The notes under the pieces were generated by a model. The model was not told where the DNA came from, ran no database searches, and saw nothing but the letters and a program-made list of their open reading frames with translations. A DNA stretch of 49,423 nt. Origin: an uncultured Collinsella sp. (GTDB lineage: Bacteria > Actinomycetota > Coriobacteriia > Coriobacteriales > Coriobacteriaceae). Of the stretch, positions 43,775 through 49,423 are shown piece by piece. A program made the translations under genes and the position numbers. How positions within the stretch are numbered: the first letter of the stretch is position 1; each line of letters starts with the position of its first letter. The DNA is taken from NCBI GenBank assembly GCA_900543275.1, contig UQQL01000007.1, positions 1 through 49,423 of the forward strand, in the 5' to 3' direction.

Positions 43775-43802
43775 TTGCAGCCAAGGTCGTGGCGTGTATA
43801 CT
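43775..43802 (+). promoter_or_regulatory. Predicted promoter for rplS
   Basis: TTGCAG (43775-43780), 16 bases, TATACT (43797-43802). A small stem, GTGCCG/CGGCAC (43824-43829 and 43842-43847), lies in the leader and may regulate L19 synthesis. Confidence 0.6.
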
Positions 43803-43871
43803 CGAATACGTTTGTTCAACTACGTGCCGGCCAAGGTGGTACGGCACCTCTAGAAGAGTAAGGAATTGCAC

Positions 43872-44213
43872 ATGGATTACATCCGCGCAATCGAGCGTCA
43901 GCAGATCCGCGAGGACATCCCGCAGGTCCGCGTTGCCGACAACGTCAAGGTTCACTACCGCATTAAGGAAGGCGACCGCGAGCGCATCCAGGTTTTCCAG
44001 GGTGACGTCATCCGCATGGCCGGCGCCGGTGCCCGTGAGACCTTCACCGTCCGCAAGATTTCCTTCGGTGTCGGTGTTGAGCGTACCTTCCCGCTTCACA
44101 GCCCCAAGATCGCCAAGCTCGAGGTCGTCCGTCATGGTCGCGTCCGTCGCGCCAAGCTGTACTACCTCCGCGACAAGGTGGGCAAGGCTGCTCGCATCCC
44201 CGAGAAGCGCTAA
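43872..44213 (+). CDS. rplS: 50S ribosomal protein L19
   Basis: 113 residues from ATG 43872 with AAGGAA upstream. GDRERIQVFQGDVI and VGVERTFPLHSPKIAKLEV are diagnostic. It lies at the subunit interface. In many bacteria rplS follows trmD; here they are about 22 kb apart. Confidence 0.97.
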   Translation: MDYIRAIERQQIREDIPQVRVADNVKVHYRIKEGDRERIQVFQGDVIRMAGAGARETFTVRKISFGVGVERTFPLHSPKIAKLEVVRHGRVRRAKLYYLRDKVGKAARIPEKR

Positions 44214-44247
44214 GAAGATCGCAGCGTCTGTCCACTCGTTTGGACAA

Positions 44248-44278
44248 AAGGGTCACCTTCGGGTGGCCCTTCTTTTTA
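44248..44278 (+). terminator. Terminator after rplS
   Basis: AAGGGTCACC, loop TTCG, GGTGGCCCTT, then CTTTTTAT. One G-U pair in the stem. Confidence 0.85.
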
Positions 44279-44306
44279 TCTGATTTGCATGCAAGGAGGC
44301 CCCGAT

Positions 44307-45095
44307 ATGGCCAACATGACGAGCTCGGTTTCGGCATCGCAGGTTGCCGGCGAGCTGGCGAGCGCCACGTTTGAGGAGATCCCCGCCCTCGTGGAGCATT
44401 ATCGTGAGGATCCGCGTCAGCAAGTGATCAAGGCTTGCGAGCGCGCTCTTAAGCGCCATGCCAAGGAACTTGCCGAGCGCGAGCGCGTCAACGGCATGTA
44501 CGAGCTGATGCATGAGCTCGGTGGGGATGGCGTGGTCGTGGGTGTCGACGAGGTGGGTCGCGGCTCGGTGGCCGGTCCTTTGACGGTGTGCGCCGTGTGC
44601 CTTCCCATGGAGCCGCGCGTCTGGGGCATCAACGATTCTAAAAAGCTCACGCCGGCGCGCCGCGAGCTGCTCTCGGTGAAGATTGCCGAGGTCGCGACGG
44701 CGATTGGTTTTTGCCATATCGCGCCCGCGGACATCGATGATATGGGCATGGCCCGCGCCATCCGCGCCGCCGTCGCGGGCGCCGTGGCCGATACGGGGCT
44801 CGAGCCCGATTGCGTGCTTATGGACGGTAACCCCTTGGGCGCCGTTCCCAACGAGCGCGACGTGGTGAAGGGCGATGCTAAAATCGCCTGTATCGCCGCG
44901 GCGTCCATCATGGCCAAGGTCACGCGTGACGAGATGATGGTCGAGTACGACGCCGAGTATCCCGAGTATCATTTGGCCGAGTCGAAGGGCTACGCAAGCC
45001 CCGAGCACATCGAGGCGATTCGCAAACATGGACTTTGTCCGCTGCATCGTGTGAGCTTTTGCGGAAACTTTCTGCAGACTGAGCGCCTTTTCTAG
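44307..45095 (+). CDS. rnhB: Ribonuclease HII
   Basis: 262 residues from ATG 44307 with AAGGAGG. GVDEVGRGSVAGPLTVCAV and INDSKKLTPARRELL contain the catalytic Asp/Glu residues; the family DEVGRG and DSKKL motifs are intact. It removes ribonucleotides from DNA. The N-terminal helical extension of about 70 residues is common in Gram-positive forms. Confidence 0.95.
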   Translation: MANMTSSVSASQVAGELASATFEEIPALVEHYREDPRQQVIKACERALKRHAKELAERERVNGMYELMHELGGDGVVVGVDEVGRGSVAGPLTVCAVCLPMEPRVWGINDSKKLTPARRELLSVKIAEVATAIGFCHIAPADIDDMGMARAIRAAVAGAVADTGLEPDCVLMDGNPLGAVPNERDVVKGDAKIACIAAASIMAKVTRDEMMVEYDAEYPEYHLAESKGYASPEHIEAIRKHGLCPLHRVSFCGNFLQTERLF

Positions 45096-45144
45096 GTCAA
45101 TTGTGGAGACAGGGACCCCTGGCGTTTTATAAACCTGCTGGTAG

Positions 45145-45186
45145 CGGGCCGTGTGCAACGTGATTGTTGCGTACGGCCCGTTTTTT
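45145..45186 (+). terminator. Strong terminator after rnhB
   Basis: CGGGCCGT pairs with ACGGCCCG and GCAAC with GTTGC inside, followed by TTTTTT. Confidence 0.88.
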
Positions 45187-45284
45187 GTCGGCATTTGGTC
45201 AGCTTTTGGTTTGCTTCCGGTACTTACCCGCATGAAAGGTGCCCTCATCATCGGGGCAATGCAGTGTGCGGGAAAGGAGACCCC

Positions 45285-45770
45285 ATGTGTGCCGCAAGCA
45301 AAAAGAGCAAGATGCAGCAACTCAAGGAGCGCTGGGAAGACGGCGAGCTCGACTGCGGGGCGATGACGCCCGAGTTTATCAAGGGGCTCAGCCCCCGCGA
45401 GCTCGGCATGCTGGGCGAGCTGATCACCATCGATTACTTTAACGAGCGTGGATACACCTTGTTGGAGCAGGGCTATCGTTGCATTGAGGGTGAAGCCGAT
45501 CTGGTGCTGCTCGATGAGCTCGACGATGTCGTTGTGATGGCCGAGGTCAAGACGAGACGCGTCGCCCTGGATTGCACCACGCGGGTCTTTCCCGAGGAGG
45601 CCGTGGACGCCCAAAAGCAGCGTCGGTATCGCCGTATCGCAAGTTGCTATCTCATGGAGCACTATCCCCTCAGGTCGATACGCTTCGATGCCGTGGGCGT
45701 CACCATCCGTGGCGGGCATATCGCCGAGATCGAGCACCAGTACAATGCGTTCGATTGGCAGGTGTCGTGA
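45285..45770 (+). CDS. YraN (UPF0102) endonuclease-fold protein
   Basis: 161 residues from ATG 45285 with AAAGGAG; the longer open frame upstream crosses the terminator region. The YraN core is ELGMLGELITIDYFNERGYT, GEADLVLLDELDDVVVMAEV and KTRR, a restriction-endonuclease-like fold. It lies before yifB and dprA, as in many genomes, suggesting a part in DNA processing. Function not established. Confidence 0.9.
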   Translation: MCAASKKSKMQQLKERWEDGELDCGAMTPEFIKGLSPRELGMLGELITIDYFNERGYTLLEQGYRCIEGEADLVLLDELDDVVVMAEVKTRRVALDCTTRVFPEEAVDAQKQRRYRRIASCYLMEHYPLRSIRFDAVGVTIRGGHIAEIEHQYNAFDWQVS

Positions 45771-47293
45771 TGGCGTTCGAGACGTTTGCCGTACACGCGG
45801 CCTGTATCCGCGGCGTCGAGGCAATTCCCGTCACCGTCGAGGTCTCGCTTGCCGGTGGCGTTCCGGGCATCCAGATGCTCGGCATTCCGAGCATGGAGGT
45901 GATGGAGTCGCGCGGGCGTATCCGGTGCGCCATGCGCTCGGCCGGCTTCGAGATTCCTCGGTCTGGCATTACCGTCAACCTGGCACCCGGCGATATCCGT
46001 AAAACTGGTAGCGGTTTTGACCTGCCGATTGCCATCGCGGTTCTGGCGGCCGATGGGCAGATTCCCCGTGACAACCTCGATCGCTGCCTTATCGCGGGTG
46101 AGCTTGGTCTGGACGGCACGGTGCTGCCCGTCAAGGGCGAGGTGGCGTTTCAGCTGTTGGCGCGCGATATGGGGCTTTCCTTTATTGCCGGCAGGTCCGA
46201 TCAGCATGTCCCGCTTGCGGGTGTGGACTGCGGGTTTATCGACCACCTATCTCAGCTTGCCCATGGCATGGGGGATGCCGCACGGCATTACCTGGATTCT
46301 GAAGTGCTCGAGGCGACCTTTGAGCCCGAGCTCGATTATGCCGACGTGCTGGGGCAGGAGGTCGCCAAACGTGGCATGGCGCTTGCGGCCGCCGGCGAGC
46401 TCGGCCTGCTCATGATCGGCTCGCCTGGTTCGGGCAAGACCATGCTTGCGCGGCGCATGACGGCCATTTTGCCCGAGCTTTCTGTTGAGGATCAGCAAGA
46501 GGCGCTGTGCATCCATTCGGTCTTGGGCGAGAACATCGATGGACTGCTTGCGGGGCATCGGCCCTTCCGCAGCCCGCACCACAGCATTTCGACCGCGGGA
46601 CTTATCGGCGGCGGTCGTCCGGTGCATCCGGGCGAAATTAGCCTAGCTCATGGCGGCGTGCTCTTTTTGGACGAGCTTGCTGAGTTTCCCACGGGTGTGC
46701 TGCAGACGCTGCGTCAGCCCATCGAGCGCGGCTATGTGAGGATCGTGCGCGTCGACGGGGCCTTTACCTTCCCGTCGCGCTTTCAGCTGCTGGCTGCGAG
46801 CAATCCCTGCCCCTGCGGCTTTTTGGGCGATCGTGAGGTACCGTGCCGCTGCTCGGCGGCGATGGTCGAGCGCTATCGGTCTAAACTGCGCGGTCCTTTG
46901 GCCGACCGTATCGACATGATGATCGATGTGACCCGTCCCGACCCTCAGGTGATTATCGAGGGCGCGGAGGGTATGTCGTCAGCTGAGTTACGTGACTACG
47001 TTGTGTGCGGTCGCGCTTTTCGCGCTTGGCGCGAATCCCGTATGGACGATGCGGATGCCGAGGCCGAGGATGACGAGACACGGTCCATTGACGGCGTCGT
47101 TTCGACCTTTGAGCTCGATGGTGCGGCGGAGAAGTGTGTGCTCGGCCTGTCCAAACGCACGCATCTCACGGGCCGCGGCATCGTGCGCCTGGTGCGTATC
47201 GCGCGTACAATCGCTGACGTCGCCGAGAGCGAGCAGGTGACGCAGGACCATGTGCTCGAGGCGGCGATGTACCAGGGAAGGAGGGACCAATGA
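45770..47293 (+). CDS. YifB/ComM-type Mg-chelatase-like AAA ATPase
   Basis: 507 residues from ATG 45770, overlapping the YraN stop by one base. The N-terminal Lon-like domain (VSLAGGVPGIQMLGIPSMEV) precedes GSPGSGKTMLARRM (Walker A), VLFLDELAEF (Walker B), the zinc-like CPCGFLGDREVPCRC and a C-terminal Mg-chelatase domain. ComM-type relatives drive branch migration in natural transformation. Its stop overlaps the dprA start (ATGA). Confidence 0.93.
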   Translation: MAFETFAVHAACIRGVEAIPVTVEVSLAGGVPGIQMLGIPSMEVMESRGRIRCAMRSAGFEIPRSGITVNLAPGDIRKTGSGFDLPIAIAVLAADGQIPRDNLDRCLIAGELGLDGTVLPVKGEVAFQLLARDMGLSFIAGRSDQHVPLAGVDCGFIDHLSQLAHGMGDAARHYLDSEVLEATFEPELDYADVLGQEVAKRGMALAAAGELGLLMIGSPGSGKTMLARRMTAILPELSVEDQQEALCIHSVLGENIDGLLAGHRPFRSPHHSISTAGLIGGGRPVHPGEISLAHGGVLFLDELAEFPTGVLQTLRQPIERGYVRIVRVDGAFTFPSRFQLLAASNPCPCGFLGDREVPCRCSAAMVERYRSKLRGPLADRIDMMIDVTRPDPQVIIEGAEGMSSAELRDYVVCGRAFRAWRESRMDDADAEAEDDETRSIDGVVSTFELDGAAEKCVLGLSKRTHLTGRGIVRLVRIARTIADVAESEQVTQDHVLEAAMYQGRRDQ

Positions 47294-48225
47294 TAGCCGA
47301 GGGGACCTTTGAGCTGCATCCAGGTGATACGTTGTATCCCGAGACCGTATTGGAGCTTTCTGATGTACCCCAGACGCTTTATGTGCGTGGCAATCCCGAG
47401 GTGCTTTCGACACCCGCGCTCTCCATCATCGGCGCGCGCAAGGCCTCGCCGTATGGTCTTGCCGTGGCAGAGCTTGCGGCAAAGGTGGCGGTCGAGGCGG
47501 GAGTGACGGTAGTTTCGGGCGGCGCGGTCGGTTGTGACCAGGCCTCGGGTTGGGCTGCGGTCAACGCCGGCGGCAAACACGTCGTGGTGCTGGGGACGGG
47601 CGCCGACGTGGTCTATCCGCGCTCGAGCGCTGGCCTCATCACGCGCACGCTCGATACGGGAGGCGCGGTCGTGTCGATCTCTCCGTGGGGCATGGGTCCG
47701 CGCAAGTTTGCCTTTCCGCGCCGCAATCGCGTGATCGCGGCCCTGTCGCAAGCCCTCTTTGTATCCGAGGCGGGTATGCCTTCCGGGACGTTTTCTACAG
47801 CCGAGGCTGCTATGGATTTGGGGCGAGAACTTCTTGCCGTACCGGGGTCGATCCTATCGCCCGAGTCGCGTGGCACGAATTACCTCATTGCGAACGGTGC
47901 CTGCTGCATCATCGACGAGGAATCTATCGAGATGGCTATCTCACGCATCTATGGAACCCTGCGCTACTCGCGCCCCGATGCTCCCGGCATTGCCGACCTG
48001 GATTCAACGCAGCAGACCGTGATGCATGCGCTCATCGCCTCTCCGCTCAAGGTCGACGACATCGCGGCGCTCGTCTCGCTCGATGCCGTCGGCGTACTTA
48101 AGCTCCTGGGCTCGCTAGAGTTCGAGGGTCTTATCGAGCGCATGATGGATGGAAGGTATGCGCCCTCCAAGTTTGCCCTTCACGCCCAGACACCCTTCGG
48201 TCACAATGGAAAACGTGTCAATTAG
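47290..48225 (+). CDS. dprA: DNA processing protein DprA
   Basis: 311 residues. The Rossmann-like core runs from LSIIGARKASPYGLAVAELA through VVSGGAVGCDQAS, VVVLGTGADVVYPRSSAGLI and FPRRNRVIAALSQALFVSEA. A C-terminal winged helix is seen (MHALIASPLKVDDIAALVSL). DprA loads RecA on incoming single-stranded DNA. The N-terminal SAM-like domain is nearly missing, so this is a short form. Coupled to yifB by a four-base overlap. Confidence 0.92.
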   Translation: MIAEGTFELHPGDTLYPETVLELSDVPQTLYVRGNPEVLSTPALSIIGARKASPYGLAVAELAAKVAVEAGVTVVSGGAVGCDQASGWAAVNAGGKHVVVLGTGADVVYPRSSAGLITRTLDTGGAVVSISPWGMGPRKFAFPRRNRVIAALSQALFVSEAGMPSGTFSTAEAAMDLGRELLAVPGSILSPESRGTNYLIANGACCIIDEESIEMAISRIYGTLRYSRPDAPGIADLDSTQQTVMHALIASPLKVDDIAALVSLDAVGVLKLLGSLEFEGLIERMMDGRYAPSKFALHAQTPFGHNGKRVN

Positions 48226-48239
48226 AAAGGTGTTTGCAG

Positions 48240-49388
48240 ATGCTGTTTGATCAGGTGACGGTTATCGGTGGCGGTCTGGCGGGTTCGGAATGCGCGATTC
48301 AGCTGGCAGACCGCGGGTTTGCCGTAAAGCTGTGCGAGATGCGCCCCCAGGTGAGCTCCCCGGCCCACCATACCGATCACCTGGCAGAGCTCGTCTGTTC
48401 CAATTCGTTTAAGTCGACCCGTCCGGATTCCGCGGCTGGTTTGCTGAAGGCCGAGCTTGAGCGCATGGGTTCAGTCCTGCTCGATTGCGCCCATCGCGCG
48501 GCTGTTCCCGCCGGTGGCGCCTTGGCAGTCGACCGCGTCAAGTTTTCCGAGCTTGTCGAGGCCGAGGTTGCCGCCCGTCCCAATATCGAGGTCGTGCACG
48601 GCGAGGTCACGCAGATTCCCGAGGGCCACGTGGTCATTGCCGCGGGCCCGCTGTGTTCACCGGCGCTGAGCGAAGAGGTCATGAAGCTCGTCGGTGGCGA
48701 CGCCCTTGCGTTCTTCGATGCCGCGGCGCCGATCGTCGATGCCTCCACGCTCGATATGGACGTGCTGTTTTCGCAGTCGCGCTACGAGGAGCAGGGGAGC
48801 GGCGACTATCTCAACGCTCCGCTCAACAAGGAGGAGTACGAGGCCTTTATCGAGGCACTTACCACGGCCGACCGCGTGGTGCTCAAAGACTTTGAGGGCG
48901 GCGATCTGTTCCAGGCCTGCCAGCCTGCCGAGGAAGTTGCGCGCACCGGCAAGGACGCCATTCGCTTTGGCGCCATGAAGCCCGTCGGCCTCACCGACCC
49001 GCGTACCGGACGTCGCCCCTGGGCGGCGATTCAGCTGCGTGCCGAGAACAAGGAGAAGACCGCCTATAACCTGGTGGGCTTCCAGACAAACCTGACCTTT
49101 GGCGAGCAGAAGCGCGTCTTCCATATGGTGCCGGGCCTGGAGAACGCTGAGTTCTTCCGCTACGGTGTCATGCACCGCAATACCTTTGTCGACGCCCCGC
49201 ACGTGCTCGATGGCACCTTTGCCGTGCCCGGTACCGGCGTGCGCCTGGCCGGTCAGATCACCGGCACCGAGGGGTACATGGAAGCCGTGGCGACCGGTCT
49301 GCTCGCGGCGCTCAACACCTATGCCGAGGCTATCGGTGTCGCGGGCGTCGAGTTGCCGCGCGTGGGCGCCCTGGGTGCGCTCGTGGGC
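48240..49388 (+). CDS. trmFO: tRNA (uracil-54-C5) methyltransferase TrmFO, 3' end missing
   Basis: 383 residues are present from ATG 48240 (AGAAAGG upstream). VTVIGGGLAGSECAIQLADR is the FAD-binding site; LVCSNSFKSTRPDSAAGLLK and GAMKPVGLTDPRTGRRPWAA are family hallmarks. It makes ribothymidine at position 54 using folate and FADH2. The family is usually about 435-450 residues, so some 55-65 are lost. The apparent C-terminus (LSLIHI then stop) is translated adapter DNA. Confidence 0.95.
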
Positions 49389-49423
49389 CTGTCTCTTATA
49401 CACATCTGACGCTGCCGACGACG
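49389..49423 (+). other. Nextera transposase adapter sequence (assembly artefact)
   Basis: CTGTCTCTTATACACATCT at 49389-49407 is the Tn5 mosaic end in reverse orientation, followed by GACGCTGCCGACGA (49408-49421), the reverse complement of the Nextera read-1 adapter. The last two bases would be index sequence. Not genomic. Confidence 0.97.

Noticed and set aside
43803..43871. Rfam-type L19 leader riboswitch-like element
   Set aside because: Only one six-base stem is visible, too little to assign the known leader family.

Overview
The window reads as one assembled contig end from a high-GC member of the Coriobacteriia, most likely a Collinsella-like gut actinobacterium. Three things suggest this: the gene order (mreBCD-mrdA-rodA, then a TIGR03960/TIGR03936-type radical SAM pair, rplU-rpmA-obgE-nadD-yqeK-rsfS, rpsP-khpA-rimM-trmD-lepB, glyQS), strongly G/C-ending codons, and frequent TTG/GTG starts. 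This is inferred from gene content and not from a database match. The last 35 bases are a Nextera sequencing adapter, so trmFO is cut by the end of the assembly and not by biology.

Layout. 1-4540: end of a P-type cation ATPase, a zinc-ribbon membrane protein, a cyclophilin and a TPR membrane protein. 4652-14257: the cell-elongation operon (MreB, MreC, MreD, PBP2, RodA), an uncharacterised DUF697-like protein and the two radical SAM-associated proteins. 14254-18412: ribosomal proteins L21 and L27, the GTPase Obg, NAD synthesis, an HD phosphohydrolase and RsfS, with DinB convergent. 19794-25435: S16, KH-domain RNA chaperone, RimM, TrmD, signal peptidase and glycyl-tRNA synthetase. 25470-26345 and 38051-40801 are a PPDK regulatory protein and PPDK itself, a regulator-target pair now separated by about 11.7 kb.

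The separating stretch (26346-38050) is an accessory island with more A+T-rich, foreign-looking genes. It holds two different radical-SAM peptide-modification (RiPP-like) systems. System 1 (minus strand, 29898 to 26962) is a tightly overlapping trio: a 241-residue precursor-like protein, a radical SAM enzyme, and a methyltransferase with an NPP motif. The precursor has an NHLP-like leader and an internal Asn ladder with a strict six-residue period. The period recalls the Asn spacing of polytheonamide-type helical proteusins, and together the three genes suggest an undescribed relative whose modified segment lies inside the protein and not at its C-terminus. System 2 (minus strand, 34382 to 32248) is a PqqD domain joined to a GNAT-like domain, a radical SAM protein without C-terminal cluster cysteines, and a 60-residue hydrophobic peptide. 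Two small membrane proteins (DUF1648/SdpI-like and DUF3784-like) and an intact ABC exporter lie beside them. Broken ABC-transporter pieces sit at both edges of the island, and a short inverted repeat flanks it.

40916-43723 encodes a large secreted protein with a Ser/Thr-rich aerolysin-like (ETX/MTX2-type) segment, a candidate pore-forming protein. The rest (43872-49388) is core: L19, RNase HII, a YraN-type nuclease-fold protein, YifB/ComM-type AAA ATPase, DprA and TrmFO. No tRNA, rRNA, CRISPR array, integrase or intact transposase was recognised.
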